Positions 27,285-37,886 of a stretch of DNA of 64,000 nt are shown here, piece after piece; position 1 is the stretch's first letter, and each line of letters opens with the position of its first letter. The notes below the pieces were generated by a model. The model saw nothing but the letters and a program-made list of their open reading frames with translations, was not told where the DNA came from and searched no databases. The stretch covers positions 372,001 through 436,000 of the forward strand of contig NZ_JBCFBA010000001.1 of assembly GCF_038562415.1 (NCBI RefSeq), in the 5' to 3' direction. Made by a program: the position numbers and the translations under genes. Source of the stretch: Solidesulfovibrio sp. (GTDB taxonomy: Bacteria > Desulfobacterota > Desulfovibrionia > Desulfovibrionales > Desulfovibrionaceae).

Positions 27285-28784
27285 ATGCACGCCATGATCA
27301 TGATACGCCGCAATGTCCCTCGCCTGTTCGCGAGTCTGCTCCTGTGTTTCGTCCTGGCCGCACTGACCGGCTGCGGCGGCCTGTTCGCTCCCTCCCCGGC
27401 CCCGCCGCCGCCCCCCCCGCCCCCGGAAACCCCGCCCGCGCCCGTGGCCCCCACGCCGCCGCCCAAGCCCGTGGCCCAGAACACGGTGGCCCTGCTGCTG
27501 CCGCTGGGCGGCCCGTTCCGGGAGTTCGGCGGCAAGGTGCAAAAGGGGGTCAAGGCCGCCCAGGACGCCCTGGCCGCCGCCGGCACGCCGCTGGAGGTCA
27601 TCGTCATCGACGCCACCCAGCCCGGCTGGGTCGATTCCGTGCGCAACCTGCCGCCCGAGGTCTCCCTGGTCGGCGGGCCCATGCATCCGCTGACGCTCAA
27701 GGAGCTGCAATCCACCGGCCTGCTCCAGTCGCGGGTGTTTCTGGCCTTCATGTCCACCCTGGGCGAGGCCCGGGAGGGCGTGGACGCCTGGCGCTTCTTC
27801 CCCAGCGCCGCCGATGAGATCGACGCGCTGTTGCGCCTGTCGTTGGCCGATTACGGCATCAACCAGTTCGGCGTCCTGCGCCCGGGCGACCGCTACGGCC
27901 AGTCCATGGGCGAGGCCTTCGCCCTGGCCGTGGGCCAGCGCGGCGGCCAGGTCACGGCCACGGGCGTCTATTCGCCCCAGGACGCCTCGGGCTGGGACGC
28001 CACCGTGCTGGAGATGCTCAAGACCGGCGGCGGGCGCCCCGGTTTCGGCGCGGTGTTCATTCCCGACGAATGGGCTCGGGCCGACAAGGTGCTGGCCAAT
28101 TTCTTCCGCAACAAGATCGAGGACCTGCTCATCCTCGGGCCGCAGCTGTGGACCGAGGCCCTCTACCGGGCCGCCGCCGCCAAGACGCCGATTAACATCA
28201 ACAACTACCGCCTGGCCGTTTGCCCCGGCGCCTGGTGGCCGGAAAACCAGGGCAAGGCCACCCAGGACCTGATCGCGGCCATGCGTGCCACCGGCACCGA
28301 GCATGCCGACCTGTGGGAGGCCGTGGGCTACGATTTCGCCCGCTTCGCCGCCCGGGTGGGCAGGCTGCCCCAGGGGTCGCCGCCCCAGGAGGTCAGTGCC
28401 CGGCTGGCCCAGGCGGCCACGGGCATGGATTTCAGCATGGCCCCGCTGTCCTATTCGCCCGACGGCAAGGCCCATGTGGCCATGTACCTGTTTCGGCCGT
28501 CGGTGGCCGGGCCGGTGCTGCTCGATCCCGAGGGCTTCCGCCAACGCCTCAACGCCATCCGGCAAAAGGCCTTGGAGAATCCTGCTCCGGAAAACGAGCA
28601 GTCCTATTCGCCCAATCCGGCCCCGGCCCAGCCCGCGCCGGCGCAGCCTGGACAGCCGACGCCGCCGGCCCAGCCCGCGCCCACGCCGCCCATCGCGCCC
28701 CAGCCGGCCAAGCCCCTGCCCGAGCAGCAGCCCGCGCCGCTGATTCCGGTGCCGGCCCACCGGCAAGCCCTGTCCGCTTCATAA
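27285..28784 (+). CDS. Lipoprotein with type I periplasmic-binding fold (LpoA/penicillin-binding protein activator-like)
   Basis: The 499-residue precursor has a lipoprotein signal (LLLCFVLAALTGCGG, lipidated Cys), a proline-rich linker with eight consecutive Pro, then a Leu/Ile/Val-binding-protein-like core (NTVALLLPLGGPFREFGGKV, GVLRPGDRYGQSMGEAFALA, FGAVFIPDEWARADKVLANF) and a second Pro/Ala/Gln-rich tail. The pattern resembles LpoA-type activators of penicillin-binding proteins or orphan LIVBP-like proteins anchored to the outer membrane. Two in-frame ATG codons (27294, 27300) are alternative starts. It follows the dnaK terminator. Confidence 0.75.
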   Translation: MHAMIMIRRNVPRLFASLLLCFVLAALTGCGGLFAPSPAPPPPPPPPETPPAPVAPTPPPKPVAQNTVALLLPLGGPFREFGGKVQKGVKAAQDALAAAGTPLEVIVIDATQPGWVDSVRNLPPEVSLVGGPMHPLTLKELQSTGLLQSRVFLAFMSTLGEAREGVDAWRFFPSAADEIDALLRLSLADYGINQFGVLRPGDRYGQSMGEAFALAVGQRGGQVTATGVYSPQDASGWDATVLEMLKTGGGRPGFGAVFIPDEWARADKVLANFFRNKIEDLLILGPQLWTEALYRAAAAKTPININNYRLAVCPGAWWPENQGKATQDLIAAMRATGTEHADLWEAVGYDFARFAARVGRLPQGSPPQEVSARLAQAATGMDFSMAPLSYSPDGKAHVAMYLFRPSVAGPVLLDPEGFRQRLNAIRQKALENPAPENEQSYSPNPAPAQPAPAQPGQPTPPAQPAPTPPIAPQPAKPLPEQQPAPLIPVPAHRQALSAS

Positions 28785-28804
28785 CCGCCGAGGAAGACGT
28801 CATC

Positions 28805-29089
28805 ATGCCCATACGCCCCGAGGAAGTGGCCAAGGTGGCCGAGTTGGCCCGCCTGCGCCTGGAGGAAGACGCCCTGGAAGGGTTCGCCGCCCAGATGGAC
28901 GGCATTCTGGCCTACATGGAGACGCTCGGCGCCGTGGACACGGCCGGCGTGGAGCCGCTCTACAGCCCGGTCATGCACGCCACGCCCCTGCGCGAGGACA
29001 CGGCCCGCAAGACCTATCCCCGCGACCGGATTCTGGCCAACGCCCCGGCCACGGACGGGCAGTTCTTCATCGTCCCGAAGATCGTGTAA
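28805..29089 (+). CDS. gatC: Aspartyl/glutamyl-tRNA amidotransferase subunit C
   Basis: The 94-residue protein shows the GatC pattern: EEVAKVAELARLRLEEDALE, QMDGILAYMETLGAVDTAGV and a C-terminal ILANAPATDGQFFIVPKIV. GatC clamps GatA to GatB in the enzyme that converts Glu-tRNA(Gln) or Asp-tRNA(Asn). It starts 20 bases after the lipoprotein gene. Unusually, gatA does not follow directly: a 1.1-kb gene lies between them, and gatB is not in the window. Confidence 0.95.
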   Translation: MPIRPEEVAKVAELARLRLEEDALEGFAAQMDGILAYMETLGAVDTAGVEPLYSPVMHATPLREDTARKTYPRDRILANAPATDGQFFIVPKIV

Positions 29090-29174
29090 TCATGGCGCCG
29101 CCGGCCCCGTGTTCCCTTGCGGCAACGGGTTGTCGGCGGCGCTGACCCCGTTGCGGACCCCGGACGAGCACTCC

Positions 29175-30275
29175 ATGCACAAGCCCAGGATTTTCCTCAT
29201 AGGCGACGAGGCCTCCCGGCTTTTCCCCATGGAGGAGTGCGCCTACGACGCCGAGCACGTCTTGCAGGCGCATTTGGTCACGACGCCGGAACTGCTGCCG
29301 GGCGACCAAATCGACCAGGACAATCCTCGGCGCTGGCTGCTCGTCAAGCGCGAGGCCGGCGTGCCGTGCGAGCCGGACGGCGGCGATTTCTGGAGCCTCG
29401 ACCATCTGTTCGTCGACCAGGACGGCGTGCCGACGCTGGTCGAGTGCAAGCGCTCGGGCGACCCGAGGCTGCGCCGGGACGTCGTGGCCCAGATGCTCGA
29501 TTATGCCGCCAACGGCATGGAATATTGGCCCCGGGGCAAGATGCGGGCCCTGGCCGAGGAGACGGCCGCCGCCGCCGGGCGTTCCCTGGCTGATGCCTTG
29601 GGCGAACTGCTCCAGGCGGGCGAGGCGCTCCCCGGCGACGAGCAGGACGCCTTCTGGGAAACGGTGGACGACAACCTGGCCAAGGGTGTCCTGCGCCTGT
29701 TGTTCGTCTCCGATACCATCCCCCGGGAATTGCGGCGCATCATCGAATTTCTCAATGCCAAGATGGCCGACGTCGAGGTGCTTGGCGTGGAGCTCAAGCA
29801 GTTCGTGAATGCCGGGCAAAACCTCAAAGCCTTCGTGCCCAGGGTTATCGGCCAGACGGAACGCGCGCAAGCCAACAAGGCGACGGTCAAAAAGAAGTAT
29901 GCGAACATCGAAGCCCAACTCAGCGGCTTTCCCTGCAAAGAGGTTTTCGAGAAGATCGTTGGCTTGGCCCGGCAAAACGGACATGCGACCGAGCCGGGCG
30001 TGACGAACTTTTCCCTGAGGTTTTCGCTCCACGGCAAACAGATCAGCTACGCGTTCTGCAAGCCGGCGGGACCGTCGCTCCAGTTTTACACCGAATATCT
30101 TTCCCCGTATCCGAAGCTCAAAAGCGGGGTCGAGGAAGCGCTCTCGCATCTGGGCCACGCGTATAACGGAAAATACACCATCACCATTGCCGTAAGCGAC
30201 AACGCGGACGCGATCCTCGATGCCTTGACCCGGGTCATGGCCGTTCTGGACGCCTACGCCGCGACCAGCCAGTAA
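29175..30275 (+). CDS. Uncharacterised protein with PD-(D/E)xK nuclease-like motif, inserted between gatC and gatA
   Basis: The 366-residue protein begins [20 protein letters not shown] and has a restriction-endonuclease-like motif in residues 70-110: [20 protein letters not shown] (Asp, then Glu-x-Lys) followed by [19 protein letters not shown], typical of PD-(D/E)xK folds where a helix follows the ExK strand. The C-terminal half is unassigned. A nucleic-acid role such as repair or defence is inferred only from the motif. Base composition of the 3' half looks less GC-rich than its neighbours. An upstream alternative start lies at 29109. Only 17 bases separate it from gatA. Confidence 0.65.
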   Translation: MHKPRIFLIGDEASRLFPMEECAYDAEHVLQAHLVTTPELLPGDQIDQDNPRRWLLVKREAGVPCEPDGGDFWSLDHLFVDQDGVPTLVECKRSGDPRLRRDVVAQMLDYAANGMEYWPRGKMRALAEETAAAAGRSLADALGELLQAGEALPGDEQDAFWETVDDNLAKGVLRLLFVSDTIPRELRRIIEFLNAKMADVEVLGVELKQFVNAGQNLKAFVPRVIGQTERAQANKATVKKKYANIEAQLSGFPCKEVFEKIVGLARQNGHATEPGVTNFSLRFSLHGKQISYAFCKPAGPSLQFYTEYLSPYPKLKSGVEEALSHLGHAYNGKYTITIAVSDNADAILDALTRVMAVLDAYAATSQ

Positions 30276-30292
30276 GCTGCAAAGGAAGCACC

Positions 30293-31762
<1,470 letters not shown>

Positions 31763-31791
31763 GGGAGAGGGAGGGAAGATGCCTCCGGCGG

Positions 31792-31814
31792 CCGGGGGGA
31801 ATCATTCCCCCCGG
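31792..31814. repeat. Strong hairpin after gatA, REP-like
   Basis: CCGGGGGGAA (31792-31801) and TTCCCCCCGG (31805-31814) form a perfect ten-base-pair stem with a TCA loop. No T-run follows, so it is more like a repetitive extragenic palindrome or RNA-stabilising hairpin than a standard terminator. Genome-wide copies cannot be checked here. Confidence 0.6.
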
Positions 31815-31881
31815 ACCCCCCGAAAGGGGAAGACGGGGTTGCCATGACGGCCTTGTATACTCTTGCAACGGTCCCCGGCGC

Positions 31882-32964
31882 ATGGTCATGACCATCGCCG
31901 TCGCCCTGTCCGGCGGGTCGGACAGCCTGCTGTCCCTGGGGCTGCTCCAGCGGGCCGGACACGCGGTCCTGGGCCTGCACGCCCATTTCCTGCCGCCCGA
32001 CGAGAAGCGCCGCGCCTTGGCCGAGGCCATCGCCGCCCAGTGCGGGCACCTGGGCGTGCCGTTTACCGCCGTCGACCTGTCACGGGAGTTTGCGGCCCGC
32101 GTCATCGCGCCGTTTATCGCCGCCTATGCCGCCGGGAAAACGCCCAATCCCTGCGCCGCCTGCAACCGGGACATGAAATTCGGTCTGCTGCTGGAAACCG
32201 CCCATAGCCTCGGCGCCGCGCGCCTGGCCACCGGGCATTACGCCCGGCTGGAAGAAGCCGACGGCGGCCCGGCCCTGTTTCGCGGCGCGGACGCCAGCCG
32301 TGACCAGAGCTATTTCCTGTCCCTGGTCGCCAAGGACGCCCTGTCCCGGGTCGTTTTCCCCTTGGCCGGCAGGAAAAAGGCCGACAATCCGGCCGCCCTG
32401 GCCGCCCTGGTCCTGGCGCCGCCCCTGCCCCGGGAATCCCGCGAGGTCTGTTTCGTGCCCGGCGACGACTACCGTGCCTTTTTGTCGGCAAGCGGCGCGA
32501 CACTCTCCGGCCCCGGCCCCATCCTGCTGCCGGACGGCGCCCGCCTGGGCACGCACCAGGGCCTGTGGCGCCACACCATCGGCCAGCGCAAGGGCCTGGG
32601 TATCGGCTGGCGCGAGCCCCTCTACGTCCTGGCCAAGGACACGGCCCGAAACGCCCTGCGCGTCGGCCCCGAAAGCCTGCTTCACACCCACGGCTGCCGG
32701 GCCGAGGCCCCCAACTGCCTTGTGCCGCCCGACCGCTGGCCCGAAACGGTCCTGGCCCAGACCTGCTACCGCATGCGCCCCCGGCCCGCCCGGGCGACGG
32801 TCGCCGACGGGGTGCTGGCCGTCGTCTTCGAGGAACCGGTCACGCGGGCCACCCCCGGCCAGGTGGCCGCGCTCTACGACGCGCGCGGCCGCGTCCTGGC
32901 CGGCGCGACCGTCATCGACGGGCCCGGCGACGCCGATCTTGTGTTCCCGCCAAAGCTTGGCTAA
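31882..32964 (+). CDS. mnmA: tRNA-specific 2-thiouridylase MnmA
   Basis: The 360-residue protein has the PP-loop IAVALSGGSDSLLSLGLLQ for uridine adenylation, the nucleophilic cysteine in GKTPNPCAACNRDMKFG (Cys 91), RDQSYFLSLV, the second catalytic cysteine in ESREVCFVPGDDYRAF (Cys 190) and HTIGQRKGLGIGW. MnmA thiolates U34 of tRNA(Lys, Glu, Gln) with relayed persulfide sulfur. Length matches the family. The first motif is AVALSGGSDS rather than the usual GMSGGVDS, a mild departure. ATG 31888 is an alternative start. Confidence 0.93.
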   Translation: MVMTIAVALSGGSDSLLSLGLLQRAGHAVLGLHAHFLPPDEKRRALAEAIAAQCGHLGVPFTAVDLSREFAARVIAPFIAAYAAGKTPNPCAACNRDMKFGLLLETAHSLGAARLATGHYARLEEADGGPALFRGADASRDQSYFLSLVAKDALSRVVFPLAGRKKADNPAALAALVLAPPLPRESREVCFVPGDDYRAFLSASGATLSGPGPILLPDGARLGTHQGLWRHTIGQRKGLGIGWREPLYVLAKDTARNALRVGPESLLHTHGCRAEAPNCLVPPDRWPETVLAQTCYRMRPRPARATVADGVLAVVFEEPVTRATPGQVAALYDARGRVLAGATVIDGPGDADLVFPPKLG

Positions 32965-33007
32965 ATGGCCTTGTCCCCAACCGTGGGGACAAGAAGCCGT
33001 ACCCTCC

Positions 33008-36000
33008 ATGCGAACAGACACCCGCCGCCTGCTGTATCCGACCCTGCTTGGCCTGCTGCTCGCGGCCGCCGCCGTGCTGCGCCTGCTGTACCTCGGCGAG
33101 CCGTCCCTGTGGTGGGACGAGTTCATTACGCTGGGCATCGCCAAGCTGCCCGTGTCCCGCATGCTCCACACCCTGACGGTGGTCGGGCCTTCGGACATCG
33201 GCGGCGAGTTCTTCCCGCCGCTGTATCACCTGCTCACCCACGCCGTGCTGGCCGTCAGCCGCGACGACGCCGTGCTGCGGCTATTAAGCGTCGCCTGCGG
33301 CACGGCGGCCGTCGCCGCGCTCTATGCCCTGACCGCGGCCGTCTTCACGCGCGCCGCCGGGTTGTGCGCCGCCGCCCTGGCCACCTTTTCCGTCTACCAG
33401 ATGCACTATTCCCGGGAACTGCGGCCCTACAGCCTGTTCATGCTCCTGGGGCTGCTCTCGTTTTTGGCGCTTTACCGCGCCCTGACCCGGGGCGGCGCCA
33501 GGCGCTACGCCGCCTACGCCCTGACGACGGTGGCCATGTGCTACACCGCCTACACGGCCACCTCCAACATCGCCGCCGAAGGGGTGTTCACGGCCTGGTT
33601 CCTGCTGCGCGGCCTGGGGAAAAAGGAGCTTTCCCCGAGGCAGGCCCTGGGCAAGGGCCTGGCCCTCGGCGCCTGCGTGGCCGTCGTGGGGCTGGGCTAC
33701 CTGCCGTGGCTTCCCGCCTACCGCAACGTCTTCGGCCTGCTTCAATCCGGCGGCGGCGCGCCGTCGGTGCCCGGGGATTTCCTGCTGACGGCGCTTTCGG
33801 AATTCGGGGCCTACGCCGCGCCCCGGCGCGGGCTGCCCTGGCTGCCCCTGGCCCTTTTGGCCCTGGGCGGCCTGGCCGTGGCCTGGCGGCCCAAATGGCG
33901 CGACGGCCTGGCCCTGTTCGTGGCCTTTTCCGCCATGCCCATCCTCGCCTTCCTGGCCGCGGGCATGCAACTGGAACTCTCCTCCCGCTACGCCTTCAAC
34001 GCCTGCTACGCCCTGTTCGCCCTGGCCGGCCTCGGCGCGGCCTGGCTCATGGAACGCCTGGCCGGCCACCTGGGCCTGTCCCCGCAACAAACGGCCCGGG
34101 GCGTGCCCCTGGCCGGCCTGCTGCTGTGCCTGCTGGTGAGCCTGCCCAATATCCGCTCCCTGCCCGGCTACTACCGCCGCGAGACCTCCTATTCCAAGGA
34201 ACTGGCGGATTACCTCGCCTGGAACAAGAACAACGTCCGCTTCCTCTTCTTCCAGAGCAACCGCAACCCCAAGCTCGTCACCGACTGGTATCTGCCCGGC
34301 GTCTTCGAGAACCTGTCCACCTACGCGGCCAAGGGCTACAAGCGGGCCTTCCACCTCATCCAAAGCGACCTGGCGACGCCGGCCCTGCCCTTCGCACCGC
34401 AACGGCGCGTCACCATCCAGGACACCACCGTCTCGGCCATGGGCCTGGTCAGCACCGCGCCGGTGGCGCTTTTTCCCGATGCGGCCGGGAGCGCCGCCTA
34501 CATCGAGGATTTCACCACCTACCGCTTCTACGCCGACTGCGAAGCGGCCGATAATCTCGCGCCGGAAACCCGCTACCACACCCTTACCCACTACGACTAC
34601 GACAAGCCCGGCCAGGCCGACTACCGCTTCGTCGCCGCCGATGGCACGACGCTTGTCCGGGCGACGCTGCGCCTGGAGTTTTCCGCCTCCTTCCTGGGCG
34701 ATCTGCCTTCCGATTCCCGCGTCACCATCGCCGTGGCCGCCGATGACGCCCCGCTCACGGAAATCGACGTGCTCACCGGCGACAGCTTTCGCGGCCCGGA
34801 CGGCCGGCTTGTCCCGGCCAATCACGAAAAGCGCCGCTTCATCACCCGGGACTACGCCGTGCCCCTGCCCCCGGGCGGAGCCGGCCAACTGCGCCTGCGC
34901 ATCGGCTACGGCCCGGTGTTCAACCCTGGTGTCATCGAGGTCACCCGCCTGGAGGTCCGCGCCGACCTGACGGGTTCCCCCGCCGGTCCCGGCCCGGCCG
35001 AGGCCGCGCTCAGGCGCGCCGCCGGCCACAACACCCTGGCCGACTGGCGGCCGGGCGAGACCCTGGTCGCCGCCGACGCGCTCTACGCCTTTGCCGCCGG
35101 CCCGGGCATCCCCCGGGGCCCGGCCAATCCGTTCGACCGCCTCGCCGCCTTCCGGGCGGCCCATCCGGGCCTGGCCCCGGTGTTCACCATCCCCGGCCCG
35201 GACGGCAACCCGACCTACCTTTTCTACGATCCGGCCCTGGCCGATCCTTTCGTGCACCTGGCAAAGGACAGGCCGGTCGCGTTGCGCCTGGACTCCGGGC
35301 TTCCAGAGGATTTCGCGGCCGTGAAGCTTTCGGGGGAGCTCAACCGGCCGCGCCTGGCCATCGGCGAAAAGGCCGTGACCGTGCCCGTGCTGTCCCCGGC
35401 CCCGTCGACGTTGCTGCTCGCGCGCCAAACCGGCGTCCTGCGCTTCGAACCGAGCTTTCACAGCGAACCCGAGGCCCTGGCCGCCTTTCCCCTGTCGTTT
35501 AACATCCGCAAGAACGAGGACGAGGACTGCCTGTCCTGCAAGGAGCCCGGCCCGTGTTCGGTGACCGTGCCGCTGAGCTCCGCCTATCCGATGCGGGAGT
35601 TGCGCATCCTGTCCTATCCCCGCGTGTTCGCCGACAAGGCCGGCAAAAACACGGTGACCGTGTCCTTTTCCCCGGATGGCAAGCAGTTCACGCCCCTGGA
35701 CAAACTGACCAGCAACCGTTCCGGGTTGTGGGAAGGGCTCATGGCCCGGCGCGTTTCGGTGCTGCGCTTCCCCAAACCCCTGGCCAACGGCTTCGTGCGT
35801 TTCGACCTGTCCGGCCCCGGGGCGCAACTGTGGTCCCGCGACGACACGCGCATGCGCATCGAGGCCGTGCTCGACGCCGCGGCCTTTGCCGGTATCCCCG
35901 TGGACAGTCCGGTTTTTCCCGCGACCCTGCGGGACAACGGCGGCGCTCCCCTGTCGCTTTTCCTCTCCGCCCGGCCCCAGCCCTACCTGCCGGCCCTCCA

Positions 36001-36013
36001 GGACGATTTCTGA
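33008..36013 (+). CDS. GT-C type (PMT_2/GT39-GT83-like) membrane glycosyltransferase with long extracytoplasmic region
   Basis: The 1001-residue protein has about ten N-terminal membrane helices (to about residue 390) and the catalytic-loop acidic pair in YLGEPSLWWDEFITLGIAKL, typical of lipid-linked-sugar-dependent transferases. YSRELRPYSLFMLLGLLSF is another family block. The remaining 600 residues are predicted extracytoplasmic and contain a discoidin-like late segment (ELRILSYPRVFADKAGKNTV, RVSVLRFPKPLANGFVRFDL). Donor and acceptor are unknown. It heads a run of envelope genes and its stop overlaps gmhB by one base. Confidence 0.82.
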   Translation: MRTDTRRLLYPTLLGLLLAAAAVLRLLYLGEPSLWWDEFITLGIAKLPVSRMLHTLTVVGPSDIGGEFFPPLYHLLTHAVLAVSRDDAVLRLLSVACGTAAVAALYALTAAVFTRAAGLCAAALATFSVYQMHYSRELRPYSLFMLLGLLSFLALYRALTRGGARRYAAYALTTVAMCYTAYTATSNIAAEGVFTAWFLLRGLGKKELSPRQALGKGLALGACVAVVGLGYLPWLPAYRNVFGLLQSGGGAPSVPGDFLLTALSEFGAYAAPRRGLPWLPLALLALGGLAVAWRPKWRDGLALFVAFSAMPILAFLAAGMQLELSSRYAFNACYALFALAGLGAAWLMERLAGHLGLSPQQTARGVPLAGLLLCLLVSLPNIRSLPGYYRRETSYSKELADYLAWNKNNVRFLFFQSNRNPKLVTDWYLPGVFENLSTYAAKGYKRAFHLIQSDLATPALPFAPQRRVTIQDTTVSAMGLVSTAPVALFPDAAGSAAYIEDFTTYRFYADCEAADNLAPETRYHTLTHYDYDKPGQADYRFVAADGTTLVRATLRLEFSASFLGDLPSDSRVTIAVAADDAPLTEIDVLTGDSFRGPDGRLVPANHEKRRFITRDYAVPLPPGGAGQLRLRIGYGPVFNPGVIEVTRLEVRADLTGSPAGPGPAEAALRRAAGHNTLADWRPGETLVAADALYAFAAGPGIPRGPANPFDRLAAFRAAHPGLAPVFTIPGPDGNPTYLFYDPALADPFVHLAKDRPVALRLDSGLPEDFAAVKLSGELNRPRLAIGEKAVTVPVLSPAPSTLLLARQTGVLRFEPSFHSEPEALAAFPLSFNIRKNEDEDCLSCKEPGPCSVTVPLSSAYPMRELRILSYPRVFADKAGKNTVTVSFSPDGKQFTPLDKLTSNRSGLWEGLMARRVSVLRFPKPLANGFVRFDLSGPGAQLWSRDDTRMRIEAVLDAAAFAGIPVDSPVFPATLRDNGGAPLSLFLSARPQPYLPALQDDF

Positions 36014-36627
36014 TGCCCCAAGCCATTGCCAACGTGCTGCTCGACCGCGACGGCACCCTCATCGAGGAACGCCACTACTTGAGCGACCCCGCCGGCGTGG
36101 CCCTGGTTCCCGGGGCCGGGGAAGCTCTTTCCCGGCTGTCCCGGGCGGGCCTGCGGCTTTTCGGCGTCACCAACCAGTCCGGTATCGGCCGGGGATATTA
36201 CGGTGTGGCGGATTACGAGGCCGTGCGGACACGATTGGACGGGCTGCTCGCCCCGTTCGGCGTTGCACTGGCGGAAACGGCCTTTTGCCCCCATGCCCCG
36301 GACGCGGGCTGCCCCTGCCGCAAGCCGGCCACGGGCATGTTCGAGGCCCTGGCCGCCCGCCACGGCCTGGCCGCCGGGCAAACGGCCGTGATCGGCGACG
36401 CCGCCTCGGACATCGCCTTCGGCCTGGCCTTCGGTTCGCCCCTGACCATCCTGGTGGCCACCGGACACGGGGCGCGGTACGCCCGGGAACTGGGCCTGCC
36501 GGAACTGGCCGGGCCGAGCCTGGCCCTGGCCGAACGCCGGCCGGGCTGGCCCCATGTCCTGGCCCGGGACCTGCCGGCCGCCGTGGCGCACATCCTGGCC
36601 GTGCTCGGCGCCGAGGGCGCGCCATGA
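36013..36627 (+). CDS. gmhB: HAD-IIIA phosphatase, D-glycero-D-manno-heptose-1,7-bisphosphate 7-phosphatase-like
   Basis: The 204-residue protein has the histidinol-phosphatase/GmhB motifs: VLLDRDGTLIEERHYLSDP (nucleophile Asp in DRDGT), GVTNQSGIGRGYYGVADYEA, a zinc-loop CPHAPDAGCPCRKPATGMFE and AVIGDAASDIAFG. GmhB removes the 7-phosphate during ADP-heptose synthesis for lipopolysaccharide. Related sugar bisphosphatases share these motifs, so the exact substrate is not certain. The start ATG overlaps the glycosyltransferase stop (TGATG). Confidence 0.87.
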   Translation: MPQAIANVLLDRDGTLIEERHYLSDPAGVALVPGAGEALSRLSRAGLRLFGVTNQSGIGRGYYGVADYEAVRTRLDGLLAPFGVALAETAFCPHAPDAGCPCRKPATGMFEALAARHGLAAGQTAVIGDAASDIAFGLAFGSPLTILVATGHGARYARELGLPELAGPSLALAERRPGWPHVLARDLPAAVAHILAVLGAEGAP

Positions 36628-37844
36628 GCCGGGCCCTGGCCAAGGCCCTGACCAGCCAGTGGGCGGCCACGCTTTTCGCCGCCGCCGTGTCCGTGGGCCT
36701 GACCTTCGTGCTGGGCCGGGTGCTCGGGCCGGCGGTTTTCGGCCAGTATTCCTACATCCTGACCCTGGCCTCGATTTTCGCCATCTTCCAGGACGGCGGC
36801 TTCACCACGCTCATTTTCCGCGAGACGGCCAAGGCCGCCCTGGCCCCCAGGGAAGGCCGGCCGAAGCTGTTGTCCCTGGCCCTGGGCCATCTGTGCCTGC
36901 TGACCGGCCTGGGCCTGCCCCTGGTGTGGTGTTTCCCCGCCGCCGACCGGCCGTCCCTGGCCGCGGCCGTGGGCTATTACGCGCTTTTTACCGCCGCCGC
37001 CCTGGTTTCGGCCCAGCTCAAGGGCCGCAACAATTTCGCCGCCGAGGGCGTCTGGCGGGCCGTGTGCCGCACGGCCACGGCCCTGGGCGCCGGGGTGGCC
37101 CTGCTTTTTCCCGGCGCGGGCACGACCGCCGTCTTCCTGGGCCTGCTGCTGGGCCAGGCGGCCGCGCTGGCCACGCCCTTCGGCCGCGCCCTGCGCCTGG
37201 CGCCGCGCCTGACGGCCAGCCGCGACGTCTACGGGCCGTGCGCCGCCTTTTTGTGCATCAGTGCCGCCACCACCATCTATTTCCGCTGCGACGTCATCCT
37301 GCTGCGCCAGCTCACCGACGACCCGGCCGTGGTCGGCAACTACGCCGCCGCCTACCGCCTCATCGAGGGCGTGATCCTGCTGGCCACGCCCCTGGCCCAC
37401 ATCTTTTTCCGCCGCCTGCGCATTTCCCTCAACGACACGGCCGCCTTCCGCCAGTCCTTCGGCCGCATGCTCGGCGTCATGATCGCCCTTTCCGTGGCGG
37501 CCACGGCCGGCGGGCTGCTGCTTGGGCCGTACGTCCTCAGCCTGGCCTTCGGCGACAGGTACGCCGCGGCCATACCGCTTTTGTCCTGGCTGCTGGCCTC
37601 CCTGCCGTTCATTTTGCCCAACTACGTCCTCACCCAGGCCCTGGTGGCCCTGGGCCGGGAGCGCACCTACGCCGTGGCGACCATCGTCGCCGCCGTGGTC
37701 AACATCGCCCTCAACCTGCTGTTGATCCCGCTTCTGGCCGCCAAGGGCGCGGCCCTGGCCACGGTGGCGACCGAAGCCCTCCTGTGCCTGGCCCTGGCCC
37801 GCGGCTTCGTGCGGGAGGGCTTCGCCCCCAAACCCGCCGCCTGA
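36624..37844 (+). CDS. Wzx/MATE-like polysaccharide flippase
   Basis: The 406-residue protein has about 12 hydrophobic helices and the polysaccharide-biosynthesis pattern LTFVLGRVLGPAVFGQYSYI, FRCDVILLRQLTDDPAVVGN, YAAAYRLIEGVILLATPL and a late YVLTQALVALGRERTYAVAT. Such proteins move lipid-linked glycans from the cytoplasmic to the periplasmic leaflet. The ATG overlaps the gmhB stop by four bases. Context with the GT-C enzyme, which uses lipid-linked sugars on the outer side, is coherent. Confidence 0.86.
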   Translation: MSRALAKALTSQWAATLFAAAVSVGLTFVLGRVLGPAVFGQYSYILTLASIFAIFQDGGFTTLIFRETAKAALAPREGRPKLLSLALGHLCLLTGLGLPLVWCFPAADRPSLAAAVGYYALFTAAALVSAQLKGRNNFAAEGVWRAVCRTATALGAGVALLFPGAGTTAVFLGLLLGQAAALATPFGRALRLAPRLTASRDVYGPCAAFLCISAATTIYFRCDVILLRQLTDDPAVVGNYAAAYRLIEGVILLATPLAHIFFRRLRISLNDTAAFRQSFGRMLGVMIALSVAATAGGLLLGPYVLSLAFGDRYAAAIPLLSWLLASLPFILPNYVLTQALVALGRERTYAVATIVAAVVNIALNLLLIPLLAAKGAALATVATEALLCLALARGFVREGFAPKPAA

Positions 37845-37886
37845 CATCCGCCCTGCCCGACCTGGACAAACCAGCCTCCCGGGACT

